NCBI GenBank assembly: GCA_023213315.1
Contig: JAKCPI010009365.1
Location: forward strand, 1 to 64,000
Length of the DNA: 64,000 nucleotides
From: Euborellia annulipes
Lineage: Eukaryota > Arthropoda > Insecta > Dermaptera > Anisolabididae
Direction of reading: 5' to 3'
The translations under genes and the position numbers were made by a program. The notes under the pieces are model-generated. The model searched no databases and was not told the DNA's origin. It was given only the letters and a program-made list of their open reading frames with translations. Positions 11,667-22,750 of the stretch are shown here, one piece after another. Within the stretch, counting starts at the first letter, position 1; each line of letters starts with the position of its first letter.

Positions 11667-12215
11667 GGCGGAATAGTAGCGAAGGTGTTACGCATGTTTT
11701 TCACCTTAAGAGGGCGTAGTGTGTCATAAAAAGTATGCCCAAAAAATCAAGTAATTCAAAAATTTGCCAAGAGATGTCAGAATGGTAGCTAATAATATTT
11801 AATGCATTGGGTTGATTTTCATTGATCTTTTAACAATAAATACTTTATAAATGTTATTATATATTATGTATCTTTTATAAAAGCATAAAAATATATAAAT
11901 ATAGGCTTTTAGGGGATCAGCTGTTAGTCTAGCCTGCCATCTATTGCAAGAATGCTGAACTAATTTGACAGTTGATTTTTAAATAAATCATCTAAGCTTA
12001 TTTTAAAAATTTCTTAATTAATAAGTGATTAATAATAACAATAAATTCATTTTTAAATTTAAAAAAAATTAAAGATTTTTGGGACAGATTGTTTTTTGTA
12101 TTTGCTTGATAACAAAAAAATTAATTACGATAATTTTTTAATAAGTCATTAAACAAATTATCGCTCGAAGTCCCAATAATCTCTTATGAATTTAATTCAT
12201 TTAAAAAAAACCGCA
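11667..12215 (+). mobile_element. TTAA-type MITE, left end plus body
   Basis: TTAA at 11663-11666 comes before a GC-rich left end, then 'gcgaaggtgttacgcatg', 'ccaagagatgtcagaatgg', 'gcctgccatctattgcaag' and 'aataatctcttatgaattta', all shared with 51366-51996. The right end is not recognisable, so the copy is truncated near 12215. Confidence 0.75.
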
Positions 12216-12656
12216 TTGAAAAATTCCTTTTTGTAGTATTATAAAATAAAATAAAATAAAAAAAACTTTCTAATAACTGGAATGTAAAAATGATAAGAAA
12301 ATATGATAAATATAATAACAAACAAGAGTCGTAGGTAGGCAGAGGCAAGGTTTTTAGAAGAAAACATTCAGGCAGCAAATAACCTTCGCTAATAGACGGA
12401 CGGACAGACGGACGGACGACGGACGTTCTCTATATATACAATTTGTCTTTTAATTTGTAAGCAGCAGAGCTATGTTTAAAATTCCTCTCTCTTTCTTCCT
12501 TTTGCTTTTCCTTCCTGAAAGAAAGAAAGAAATCCCTATTTAAAACAAAAACAAGGTGAAATAATATTAAATCAAAACAAAATGATGAAATTATATATAA
12601 ATTAAATTTAATTCGTTCTATTTTGCTAGTTTCGTTCTCTGGATCCTCTCTAATAA

Positions 12657-13840
12657 CACTAGTCGACAAGGTTTTTTTCACAAGAAATCTGATTAGTGAA
12701 CCTAGTGCATTTTTCATGCTGAATTCAGATATGTAGTTAGAATTTTTCCATCAGGCACAGTTTTAGAGATATAGAGAAAAATAGATTTTAATAGAAAAAG
12801 TGCTCTAAAACGGCTTTTATTTAGAATGTTCAAATTATTTTTAACGCGACATCCCGTAAAAATATGCAGGTATTTATAATACATAAAAATTTTAAGTTTC
12901 ATCCCAATCGGAGGTCATTTAGACGTGCCGCAAACGGCTTAAAGTTTAGAAAAATCGAAATTTTCAAGATTTTTTTTGCTTTGGTCACCCCTAATACAAT
13001 TTTATATACCCCTGAATGCAAAAAACATATATTTACGATATTCTATAGTTCTTTGGCTTTCTAAAAATCATTCATTCATAAAGATCTGCTAATTATTAAT
13101 GAAATTATTAAAAAAAACGTCAGCAAAGAAAAAACACAAGTACACTCACTGGTCGAAAAAAATGGACTTCAATTGAATTAAAAAGCGAACCCTATTCACG
13201 AGAAGCTAATGTATCCTCTCTGAACATCTGGTCACGGACACTAACTTTATTAAATTTTATTTAAAAAAAATATTTCTAGAATCTCATATCTTTCTTTATA
13301 CTTCTAAAAGAACAAGAGGTCCATTTTTTTCGACCAGTGGGTGTACTTGTGTTTTTTCTTTGCTGACGTTTTTGTTAATAATTTCGTTAATAATTAGCAG
13401 ATTTTTATGAATGAATGCTTTTTAGAAAGCCAAAGAACTGTAGAATATCGTTCATATATGTTTTTTGCATTCAGGGATATCTAAAATTGTATTAGGAGTG
13501 ACCAAAGCAAAAAAAATCTTGAAAATTTCGATTTTTTTAAACTTTAAGCCGTTTGCGGCACGTCTAAATGACCTCCGATTGGGATGAAACTTGAAATTTA
13601 TATGTATTCTAATTACCTACATATTTTTACAGGATGTCGCGTTAAAAATAATTTGAACATTCTAAATAAAAGCCGTTTTAGAGCACATTTTCCACTAAAA
13701 TCTATTTTTCTCTATATCTCTGAAACTGTGCCTGATGGAAAAATTCTAACTACATATCTGAATTCAGCAAAAAAAATACTTCTAGAATTTCATATCTTCA
13801 TTCTTGTGAAAGAAAAAAAGTTCATTTTTGTCGACTAGTG
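12657..13840. mobile_element. 1,184-bp palindromic element with TAA target duplications
   Basis: Terminal sequences are CACTAGTCGACAAGG (left) and the complement ending GTCGACTAGTG (right). TAA flanks both sides (12654-12656 and 13841-13843). The two halves mirror each other almost completely; for example 'agacgtgccgcaaacggc' near 12922 returns as its complement near 13549. At the centre a 193-bp segment (13147-13339) has the related ends CACTGGTCGAAAAAAATGG. A 3-bp TAA/TTA duplication is typical of PIF/Harbinger elements, but TIR identity is unverified. The only frames are short. A shorter relative is at 41761-42191. Confidence 0.88.
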
Positions 13841-13867
13841 TAATTTGTATTATTTTTCATTTGAAAG

Positions 13868-13992
13868 TTTTACTTTCTCGTATAGTATAATACATAAAGA
13901 GAAAGCATTGTAATCGTCAAAACATTCGAGATTTTGATGTTTCTCCACGTTTTAGACCTCGCTGAGTCCAAAAATACCATTTTTGGCATTAC

Positions 13993-14033
<41 letters not shown>

Positions 14034-14200
14034 AACACGATTGCTTAAAAACCAAAGCAGCTAGATGGATGAAATTTGGTATATGCTCCTTACACTAAAA
14101 TTGTAGATTTCTATCAACTTTTGGAGTAAATACGTCACTTGAAAGTAGTGCTTTACCTAATAAGTTTTTTCAGAAATTTCGCAATTTTTAATTTCTTTGT
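13868..14200 (+). mobile_element. diverged double-hairpin element relative
   Basis: The left end has a hairpin 'tactttctcgtatag' with 'aaagagaaagca', then 'cgagattttgatgtttctcc' and 'cgctgagtccaaaaat', parallel to the standard element but diverged. A (GT)n run of about 32 bp occupies 13997-14028. After it, the sequence no longer matches the standard body. Confidence 0.55.
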
Positions 14201-14398
14201 TATATTATGACAAAATACTCAATTTTAAAAAGTTTTTATTCTTTGATATTTTTCCGAAAACTAAATAGTTTTTGAAATAAATAATCAAAGAAGAAAAAGA
14301 CATTTTTCGTTAATATTGGAAAAGAAAAAATCAAAACAAAATCATGCAGGTGTCATTAAAAAACTTGTAAATATAAACAAAATCCTTTTTTCCACAAA

Positions 14399-14548
14399 TT
14401 CACTTTCTCTTACCTTCGGTAATCGAAAGTTGTGTTCCGTGCTTGTCACGCCAGATTTTTCGTGTCGAGATATATTTAGTTTCCGCCAATATATTCGAAT
14501 TCAAAATGTAAAATTTATTAGTATAGGGAAATATTTATTTATTCTCGA
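14399..14548 (-). mobile_element. double-hairpin element fragment
   Basis: It begins inside the right-hand hairpin (actttctcttaccttcgg), with the outer arm missing, and continues through 'cgtgcttgtcacgccaga' and 'gtgtcgagatatatttag' to about 14548. A left-hand hairpin remnant, 'tatataagtaagagaaag', at 14700-14735 may be the other end after a replacement of the body. Confidence 0.65.
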
Positions 14549-15187
14549 TTTTCAGTGGATTTGATTGTAAATTGGATATAGAAACCTTTTTCACTGGAAA
14601 ACTATTTTCAAATGAATATTTCAGTTGTGCCAACAACATGCAATTAAAATCTCAATTTTTCAAATTTTGTCAATTAGGCACTTTTGGAAATGGACGACTC
14701 ATATATTAACATATATAAGTAAGAGAAAGTAAAAATCCAAAAATTGTCTGGTTCTCTTTATTATCCTCTTTTCTCCATTTGGTATCGTTGGAGGAATTTT
14801 TGTGATAATTGCTCGCTCGCTCGCTCTTCTCGCCGTCTTTTTCGTTTAGGTTATTTTTTTCTTTTTTAAATAAATAAATAAATTTCACGCCATGCCAAGT
14901 TTTATCTAAATGTTATCGCACCTAAAGTAGATAAACATGGAAAATATTGATTTAAAGATAAAAATCCTTTCCACTATTTATTTTCACTTGAGCTTAGAAT
15001 CAATACATTAAAAAAAAAAAATATTCCAGAAATATTATAGTTACATATAATAATATCAATAACAAGTTATGACGGAGAAAGAACAAAAAAGAGAGAAGGG
15101 ATTCCCAAAGGAAATAACAAAAAAAAAGATTCAATAACTTTGAAGGTCTGTTTGTTGCCAAAGGCGAAAAAAAGGAGGCGATTTTTA

Positions 15188-15755
15188 ATTTCTCTTACCT
15201 CTATATATATGTTAATATATATATAGAGAGAAAGTATTGGATTCATATCAAAAATTCGATGTCGAGATTTTGATGGATCTTCACGTTTTGAGGTCCCCTG
15301 AATCCAAAAAGAGTTTTCACGGTGACGTGGTCTGTCTGTGTGTCTGTGAACAAAATATCTCAAGAACGAAAAGAGCTAGGAGGTTGAAATTTTATATTTA
15401 AGTTAGGCACCCCCATGGGACGTGACACGAAGCTTTGGAACAAAATCGACCAAAGAGTACTAGTACTTTACTGATGCACTTTTTCAGTTTTTTTCGATTT
15501 TCTCTGAATTCGCTTCAACGATTTATTTTTAAATTCAAAAATCAATTATTTTTTAGATGCTCTTTAAAATGTATATTCTCATTTTATCATTGAAATCTTC
15601 TGAAGACCACTTTACTCTTGTACTCCATAGAAAAGATAGGAGAAATGGTTGCCATGGTAACAAAATATAAATATTTTCCCATACTTATAAATTTTACATC
15701 TTGAAAATCGGATGTATAGTACTGTCGGAAACTAAATATATCTCGGCACAAAAAA
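15188..15755 (+). mobile_element. double-hairpin element, right hairpin missing
   Basis: The left-hand hairpin is intact and the full body follows to 'tctcggcacaaaaaag'. The sequence then changes to 'ggcgagcggcgtggcctag', which looks like a Helitron-type end, so the right-hand hairpin is lost. Confidence 0.85.
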
Positions 15756-16096
15756 GAAAAGGCGAGCGGCGTGGCCTAGCGGTTGATAATTCAGATATGC
15801 AAAATATTTATTAACTTTCTGAAACGATTTGTTAGAAAAATATCGTAGACATGATTAAGGAAAACGCGAGAGAGAAGAGAAGGGATTCACAAAGGAAATG
15901 AATAACTTTGAAGGTCTGTCTGTGTGTTGCGAAAGGCAGAAGAAGGTGGTCCACGTGCCTTAGCAGGGCGTTTCTAAAAAATACATTTCCCTCCGTCTTT
16001 CTGTCTGTCTGTCTGTCTGACTAACTTCCCGTTGGAATTTTTATAGGGGGTCCGAAGTATTGTGGAGACCAACTTCTTAAATAGGCCTATTGAAAC

Positions 16097-16530
16097 TAAA
16101 TTTTGACGTGGCAACCTCTTGCAAATCATGTGAGTATAGTGGCCGGGTAGGGAGGCATGCACGAAAAAGTTTATCGGCTTGAATAACTCCTCTGTCTTAA
16201 GAGGTATAATTATGGGGAATATACGGTTAGAAAGAATGAGTTTTCAGCTAAAGATTTCACCATTTGTTTTTTTCCTATCATTTTATTTTACCGCGCTGCG
16301 GTAAATTCTAGTTTGAAAGTTTAAACCCCTGTAGATTCCGAACGGCTAATCAGATCAGACTAAATGGGATGTCATTTGGTGCAGAAAGAAAACCTCTAAT
16401 AGAATAAGTAAAAAAATCCCTAGTAATTAACTCCAAAATCAATTTTTTTCCCGAAAAACCTCATTATTTAGGCAAAAAATTATCGGGAAATTGCCCTTTT
16501 TGCGGTACTTGACCATAAAAGCTACATTAA
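16097..16530 (+). repeat. dispersed repeat, about 430 bp (copy 1)
   Basis: This matches 46186-46625 in the same orientation, including 'gcatgcacgaaaaagttta', 'taccgcgctgcggtaaatt', 'ccgaacggctaatc' and 'gggatgtcatttggtgca'. The short palindrome around 'ccgcgctgcgg' is kept in both. No terminal repeats or frame were recognised. Confidence 0.85.
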
Positions 16531-16999
16531 TTCTAAATATATTTAATCTAAATCTGAACTTAACCTAATTTTTCGCAAGTCGGAATTAATTAGAATACAT
16601 TTAAAAAAAAAAAATATATTTCATTTAATGTTATCACAACCAGCTATATGCTTTTTTAGCTGATAAATATTAAATAGATAAAGAACAATTAAATAGTAAG
16701 TTAAAATACTTTTAAAGGTTTAAGTCATTTATTTATTTATTTATTTCACATACACACGGACTCTTTTTCTACATTTTTACAAATACAATTTTCTTACCGG
16801 GGTGTTCAATTTACATTAAAATACTGCTAGTGGTAACTAAAAATCTGGTGTGCATTCAAATGGACTGATTGGTCAAATTTGACGTTCATTTAAAGAGATT
16901 TAAGAATATAGAAAATTTGATTTAATGTTTATTTGAACTTTTTATTTGTAACCCAGTATTCTAATCTATAATATATTAATGATACTGTATTTTATTAAA

Positions 17000-17410
17000 C
17001 ATTTAATATTTCAACAATGAATTTATTGTTATTATTAATCACATATTAATTAAGAAATTTTTAAAATAAGCTTATATGATTTATTTAAAAATCAACTGTC
17101 AAATTAGTTGAGCATTCTTGCAATAGATGGCAGGCTAGTCTAACAGCCGATATAGTATTAGCCTATATCTGACCTATATTTATATATTTTTATGCTTTTA
17201 TAAAAGATACATAAAATATAATAACATTTATAAAGTATTTATTGTTAAAAGATCAATGAAAATCAACCAAATGCATTAAATATTATTAGCTACCATTCTG
17301 ACATCTCTTGGCAAATTTTTGGATTACTTGATATTTGGACATACTTTTTATGACACACTGCGCCATCTTATCGGGAAAAACATGCAAAATACCTTCGCTC
17401 CTGTTCCGCT
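17000..17410 (-). mobile_element. TTAA-type MITE, left end plus body, minus strand
   Basis: This matches 51366-51996 reversed ('cttgcaatagatggcagg', 'accattctgacatctcttgg') and ends CTCCTGTTCCGCT before TTAA at 17411-17414. Its inner end is truncated around 17000. Confidence 0.75.
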
Positions 17411-17439
17411 TTAACGGCAAATTTCTAAAATTTTAAATT

Positions 17440-17530
17440 CCAATGACCAAATTGTTAGATATAGTGTGTTATTATGGACTGAGAGTGAGTGAATTCACAA
17501 CACACTATATCTAACAATTTGGTCATTGGA
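17440..17530. repeat. perfect hairpin, arms about 35 bp
   Basis: 'ccaatgaccaaattgttag' and its complement 'ctaacaatttggtcattgg' enclose about 20 bases (ctgagagtgagtgaattcac). It directly precedes the hammerhead-like region split by the hAT MITE and may be part of the same palindromic element. Confidence 0.8.
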
Positions 17531-17606
17531 TTTGTTATATTATTAATAATTTCTTTGACCAATTTGACCAAGAGGTTCAATAAATTGACAATGGCTTGGC
17601 CCTGAT

Positions 17607-18005
17607 CAGGGGCGCCGGAACGAATTTGAATGAGGGGGGGGGGGCAAAAAAATTTTTTTAGAAAATTAAAATAATTTGATATGATCAAATAGTATAAAAC
17701 AAAAAACAAATCTACTATAAAACTTTAAAAATTTTAAATAAAATCACAATTTTAATAAAATTAAAATTTTAAAAAATTTGCTAGTGATTTTATCAAAAAT
17801 TTTTGGAAAAAATTTGGAAAAAAATGAATTTCTTACTCTTTTAATTTTTTTTTTTTTTAATTCAGAAGATTTTATTTTTCATAAGTAAAAATATATCATT
17901 TTTTAAAAATAAATGAAATAAAAGAAGAAATTTTGCCCCCCTCTGCCCCCCCCTGTAGGATGCCAGGGGGGCAATGTACCCTGCCCCCCAGTTCCGGCGC
18001 CTATG
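17607..18005. mobile_element. hAT-like MITE, 399 bp, inserted in a hammerhead-like core
   Basis: The 8-bp duplication GCCCTGAT lies at 17599-17606 and 18006-18013. The termini are CAGGGGCGCCGGAAC on the left and GTTCCGGCGCCTATG on the right. An 8-bp duplication and a CAG-type terminus are characteristic of hAT elements. Long G and C runs at either end (17628-17643 and 17936-17990) can pair with each other. There is no coding capacity. Removing it restores a continuous 'cttggccctgatgatggtcc'. Confidence 0.88.
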
Positions 18006-18006
18006 G

Positions 18007-18045
18007 CCCTGATGATGGTCCTATATGTGACCGAAACGTTGGCTC
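18007..18045 (+). ncRNA. hammerhead-ribozyme-like core
   Basis: The sequence reads CTGATGA (18009-18015), T, then GGTC...GACC as stem II, then GAAACGTT. This matches the hammerhead core CUGANGA, stem II, GAAA, and a GUU cleavage triplet. Stem I is weak (about 4 bp). The 5' part now derives from the duplicated target of the MITE insertion. Confidence 0.5.
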
Positions 18046-18109
18046 TGGCACTCTATGTTTAAATAGAAATTGAAATACGACTAGCTGCGTTGCTCATTTG
18101 GGATTTCCT

Positions 18110-19080
18110 GAACCTTATTTCATATTAAATGTTTATTAAATTCGAGTATCATTAAGGTAGATTAGAACAGAACTAAATGTTACCCTTTGTTTTGACAAAA
18201 ATTCAGAATTTGCCCATTGGCAAGCATTGAGTTTTGTTTTACCTTATTAAAGCCAATTAATTAAAATTCTACGAAAATACTCCAAGAAGGTGTTACAAAG
18301 AAAAAAATTAAAGAAAAATCTCACAATTATTATTCACTAATTAATCATATAAATATTCAATTTTAATTTTAATTATTTCATCATTTAAATGAATAAAAAA
18401 GAAGAGAAGAAGAAAATTAAAATGTATAATGACGTAATTGTATGAAAAGAAAAATGCTCAAAATTTAAGACACGCAAAGAATAAAAAAAAAAAAGAATAG
18501 TTAAATTTATAATGATCATGTGTTCACAAACTGGCCAAAGAGATTAAAGAGTCACTCGGCTACAGGGTGATCAAGATGCCCGTCTGTCTGTCTCTATTGC
18601 GTGTGTTTGGCATGCATGCATGCTCTCTCAATCGACACAATCAATCGGCGGCAGCCAGGTACTTGAGAGAGAGCGAGAGCATGATCAATCACCTCCAACT
18701 ACTGTATCAACAAGTAGTAGCTCTGGAAGATTCCATTCATTCAAACGGAAATTTTTTTTAAATAAAAAATAATGAAAACCTTTTTTTTTTTGTGGGAAGA
18801 AGCCAAACTACCCTATTATTTTTGTGACCTTATACAAGCCTTCAAGGTTATTTTTCAGGACAAGTTTTTTTTTTTTTTTTCTTTCTTCGGATGTAAACAT
18901 AGACATTTTCGTCTACCTAATCTATTAAAACAAAAAAATTTTCATTATAATTATTTATTTTTTTTTTTTAATACCACATCATATAAACAAAATATTATTT
19001 TATCTTGAAAAAATTTTTTTTTTTTTTAAATCTTCATCGGCATCTTAGACTTTAACGATATTTTATTATTATAATTAGCC
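18110..19080. other. AT-rich interval with one GC-rich segment, unassigned
   Basis: Mostly AT-rich with poly-T runs at 18780, 18866, 18958 and 19012. The segment 18530-18760 is less AT-rich, with 'gcccgtctgtctgtctct' and repeated ATGC, and supports a 64-codon frame. I recognise no domain in it and no second copy in the window. Confidence 0.4.
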
Positions 19081-19210
19081 AGTGCCGTAACAAGGGTATG
19101 ACGCGCCTGTGGCCAGGGCCGCAGACAGTGTGGGGCAGGGGGGCTATATCCCCGGAGCCCGGGCCCTTTGCGCTACAACCTTAAAATTCTAATAAAAAAA
19201 TAATTTTCAT

Positions 19211-19460
19211 AAAAACATATAACCAAGTATTTATTAATTTAAATAAGCGAAAAATGTAGGTACCGCCGGGATTTCACCACGGATCTTGTCGATTTACGCT
19301 CAACACGCCCTACTGTTGGACCACAGTGCGTGCGTACTGTGGTCCAACAGTAGGGCGTGTTGAGCGTAAATCGACAAGATCCGTGGTGCAAATCCCGGCG
19401 GTACCTACATTTTTCGCTTATTTAAATTAATAAATACTTGGTTATATGTTTTTCATAATT
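19211..19460. repeat. palindrome made of two inverted tRNA-like units
   Basis: The arms (about 19211-19331 and 19339-19460) are near-perfect complements around an 8-bp centre (gcgtgcgt). Each arm holds a tRNA-like sequence: 'actgtggtccaacagtaggg' (A-box region) and 'ccgtggtgcaaatcccggcgg' (a degenerate B box inside a T-arm-like stretch). It resembles the tRNA-like loop of the 37705-37921 palindrome. A functional tRNA is unlikely because the B box is imperfect and the copy is mirrored. Confidence 0.8.
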
Positions 19461-19635
19461 ACCTCATGGACCAACACATGATATATATAATTCTTTATTT
19501 ATTAATTGCATAATTGAGTTAATTTCTCAAAACGTCCATCTAGATCGCGCCTCAGCAGCGGAGAAATCTGAACGCTTGATTAGAGCGGCGTTTCTCTAGT
19601 AGACTGAAATCAGCGATCTATCATAATTTAAATAA

Positions 19636-19815
19636 GCGGTGTGCGTACTGTGGTCCAACAGTAGGGCGTGTTGAGCGTAAATCGACAAGATCCGTGGTGC
19701 AAATCCCGGCGGTACCTACATTTTTCGCTTATTTAAATTAATAAATACTTGGTTATATGTTTTTCATAATTACCTCATGGACCAACACATGATATATATA
19801 ATTCTTTATTTAATA
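19636..19815 (+). repeat. second copy of the tRNA-like half-palindrome
   Basis: It repeats 19335-19497 in the same orientation almost exactly, from 'gtgcgtactgtggtccaa' through 'accaacacatgatatata'. About 140 bp of other sequence separates the two copies. The near-identity suggests a recent duplication or gene conversion. Confidence 0.85.
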
Positions 19816-20050
19816 ATTTTCATATTTAAAATTAAAAAAAAAAAATCATTTTCTTGACATTTTTATTCTGAGGGGGCGCCATTTTGAGACATTAAATATG
19901 GCGTTAAAATATTTAAAGCACCCCATAAACATGGCATTAATTTTTAGTACTATTGACTAAATATTAACCCTTTGGCTTTAAAATTTTGCTTACAGAATAA
20001 CAATTTCAAACAAGAAAGTGTTAAAATGAATTAACGCTGATTACAGATGT

Positions 20051-20362
20051 TCAGGTCTATTCTCTAAAAACAGGCGTTAAAATTTAAAATAAACAAATGG
20101 GTGTTAAAAATTAATGTAAAAACAATCAGCGTTAAAAAAAATGCTATTCTCTAAACAAAGTTTTAACAGCGACGTTAATATGTTGCCTTTTATTTCAAAG
20201 ATATCAAAACCAAAAGCTTATTTTTTAGTTTAAGGACGCTATGTTTATTTTAAACACGACGTTAAAATATTAAAGGCACCCCCTAGATTGTTTTTACATT
20301 ACTTTTTAACACCTATTTGTTTATTTTAAATTTTAACGCCTGTTTTTAGAGAATAGACCTGA
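20051..20362. mobile_element. MITE with TCAGGTCTATTCTC ends, 312 bp
   Basis: The left end is TCAGGTCTATTCTCTAAAAA and the right end its complement. The interior repeats GTTAAAA motifs. The second copy (52435-52844) is flanked by ATAA on both sides; here no duplication is clear. The upstream stretch 19880-20000 shares related words (ggcgttaaaatatt) and may be an older fragment. Confidence 0.8.
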
Positions 20363-20805
20363 TCAATTCTCTATTATGGACTCCCCATGGACACAAATCC
20401 TGGTTGTTGTTCCATTGCTATTTTATGGTATCAATCAATCAAATCTTTTCTCCATTATTATCATATTTTAACTATTGGGAGGGAGAGAGAGAGTCAATAT
20501 TACCGTCAATTTGTTGAATAAGAAATTAATTAACGTGTGTATTCAATTCCCTTATCGAAAATATTTGATATCTGATGTAAACATCAACGGAAATTCTTGT
20601 TAGGGATATCCCCTGGCTGATTGGCGTCATTTCAAGGTTAGATTTCTTTTCTTTCTTTCATAATTCTAGAATGTTAATTTAATCTGGTTTAGCCATCATT
20701 CTTTGGAAAAAAAATCAATGAATATTTATAATAAATAAAAAACCCGTAACTAAAAAAAAAAAACTGGAGTACTGAAGGCGGGGAAAAGAAATTTGATTTT
20801 TTTTT

Positions 20806-21312
20806 ATTTGAAATTCCTATCGGGATCCCCGTTTATTTACCCGAGGTGCTTCCGTGTACGAAGACACACACCTCAAACCCAACCGGCCTCTGGCCGTAGC
20901 CATCTACCGGCACCCCGTGAAGTTACATCATTTCCTGTCTCTAACTCCTCCTCCTGCTTTCGTCTCTAGCTAGTGAACTAATCCTTATTTCTGGTTCCTT
21001 ATATCCAACCTCTTCTATGTTATGGAGGATGTCCTAGTTTGAGGAGGAACTCCCTCAGCACCGACTCCTTTCGAAGAATATATCACTGAGAGGGAAGCTC
21101 TTTACGTCCCTTCCACAGGACGGGATGTCACAGCAACTCCCTCTCCTCGTAGAATTGCCTGGGGGCTATTGTGTTTGTATCCAATATTCCAATCCCCTGC
21201 TGAGGATTTGTTTACATTAAATAAATATTTTTATTTAATGAAAAAATCCAGCACGCCCAGGGTTTGAACAGGGTAGAAGCCGACACCTTAGCCCACTACT
21301 CCAGCGAGCCCC
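20806..21312 (-). mobile_element. SINE-2, tRNA-derived, near complete
   Basis: Read on the minus strand, the head is 'gggctcgctggagtagtggg' (A-box region) followed by 'ctgttcaaaccctggg' (B box GTTCAAACC). The body has the usual 'gagagggagttgctgtgaca' and 'ggccagaggccggttggg', and the tail 'ataggaatttcaaataaa'. Length is about 507 bp. Confidence 0.85.
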
Positions 21313-21403
21313 ATAAAATGCGAAATTGAAATTAAATATTATATACAGTATTATGATTATGAAAGAGAAAAAAAAAGCAAGAACAAAATGCAGCCAATGT
21401 AAT

Positions 21404-21518
21404 TTCTTTATTAATATTCAGCCCACGGCTATTGTTTCATCAGACACAGCGCCACCTCTGATGATGGTCCAATCCCTAGGATCGAAACGTTAGCCGTGGG
21501 CTGAATATTAATAAAATT
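21404..21518. repeat. palindrome with a hammerhead-like core (right arm)
   Basis: The arms are 'attaatattcagcccacggc' and its complement. The right side contains CTGATGA, T, then GGTCC paired with GGATC, then GAAACGTT at about 21458-21491. The left arm has CTGATGA joined directly to a remnant without stem II, so only the right arm keeps a full core. Sequence following GTT can pair with 'cagcgccacc' upstream as stem I, imperfectly. Confidence 0.75.
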
Positions 21519-21652
21519 TTAATTTAAAATTTGTCTTGAACTCTGAAATTACAGGTTGAATGGGGTATTTTTACTTTCTCTTACCTTATTTTTTTTTATA
21601 TCGAGAATATACAATTGTATCCAGGTAATTTTAGACTATATAGCCTATATTT

Positions 21653-21897
21653 GGACCCTGTTACGCATTAGTGTGTCAAGCGCCACCTACCGAGTTTTGA
21701 GAAAATAAACATTAAAGTTTTTGGATTATATATCATTTTTTTTTGTCAATTGTGCAAGTAACATTAAATATAAATTTTTTTTAGGACATATTTCATAAAA
21801 AATACTATTAATTAAAGCATTAGAAACAATATTCCGTCCTTAACTCAATTTTGTAATTTTTTTTTAGCGCTTGACACACTATTGCATAACAGGGTCC
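21653..21897 (+). mobile_element. MITE with GGACCCTGTTA ends (copy 1)
   Basis: The termini are GGACCCTGTTACGCATTAGT and the complement of GGACCCTGTTATGCAATAGT, followed by shared 'gtgtcaagcgc'. A possible ATTT duplication flanks it. The second copy, reversed, is at 48623-48873. No coding frame. Confidence 0.85.
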
Positions 21898-22282
21898 ATT
21901 TAGTACTTGTTTTTGAACTTTTCGGTTGCCTACCTACCAGTGACCAAGCAAGATAGAATGACGTCATGTGTTCATTGATATGTCATTGCATGTTTGTATG
22001 TAAATACGCATGCGCGTGGTGTTGCATTGACGTTAGAATCGTATAAAATTTAAATTTATTTTTAATCATTAAAAAAGAGACACGTTACTATGATCTCTTT
22101 TAGAATTTAAAATCACACTCACACCTGCTACTTGATGACCTTGGCGTTATTCTAGGACATGCTAGTCTTTATATTTAATTAAATTTAATAATAGATTGCA
22201 AACTATGAGAATATTTATAACATTGCGGGATCATTCCCCCCCTCATACTTGAATGAACTAATCCTTTTTATATATTCAAAAA

Positions 22283-22444
22283 AATCTGGTGTGACTGGTC
22301 GCACTTTCTCTTACCTAATCGAAAGTTGTGTTCTGTGCTTGTCACGTCAGATTTTTTGAATCGACATATATTTCGTTTCTACCGATATATTAGAATTCAA
22401 GATGTAAAATTTATAAGTATGGGAAAATATTTATATTTTGTTAA
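22283..22444 (-). mobile_element. double-hairpin element, right-end fragment
   Basis: A right-hand hairpin with a partly deleted first arm (ggtcgcactttctcttacc) is followed by the standard body to 'atatttatattttgtta'. It stops where LINE coding sequence begins. Confidence 0.75.
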
Positions 22445-22446
22445 TA

Positions 22447-22662
22447 GTAAAATTTCGAAGATGATGAAGAAGAGAAAATGTGAATATGAAGGAAAGAAGA
22501 TAGAAGAGGTAGAGAGGATTAAATATCTAGGCTGCCTATTCACAGCAAGGAACTCTTAAAAAGAACATCTGAAACAACAATGCATTAAAGCAAAGAAAAT
22601 GAATGATAGCAAATGTTTGGGGATTGATGAAGAGAGACATCAGTCGAAAAATCAGGTTATTT
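22447..22662 (+). pseudogene. LINE reverse transcriptase, C-terminal part, first piece
   Basis: The frame reads KIEEVERIKYLGCLF, then a stop, and in a shifted frame continues with RDISRKIRLF. This matches the segment after the catalytic core of arthropod non-LTR reverse transcriptases (the 'F-KYLG' motif followed by 'KRR-G---RLFD'). It carries a stop at about 22557 and at least one frameshift. The coding sequence is cut at 'aatcaggttattt' by the palindromic element at 22663-24025 and resumes at 24155. Confidence 0.7.
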
Positions 22663-22750
22663 AATTATATTATAAGGATATAGGCCAAAAATAAATACTT
22701 TTGCGTATTATCCGTTTATTTGTAGATATTTCGATTCTAATGGTATAGAA

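Noticed and set aside
18567..18761. 64-codon frame in a less AT-rich segment as a gene
   Set aside because: It has no recognised domain, a low-complexity start and no splice or promoter signals; left as unassigned.
19300..19420. Functional tRNA genes in the mirrored sequence
   Set aside because: The B box reads GGTGCAAATCC in place of GGTTCGAATCC, and the arrangement is a palindrome typical of a repeat.
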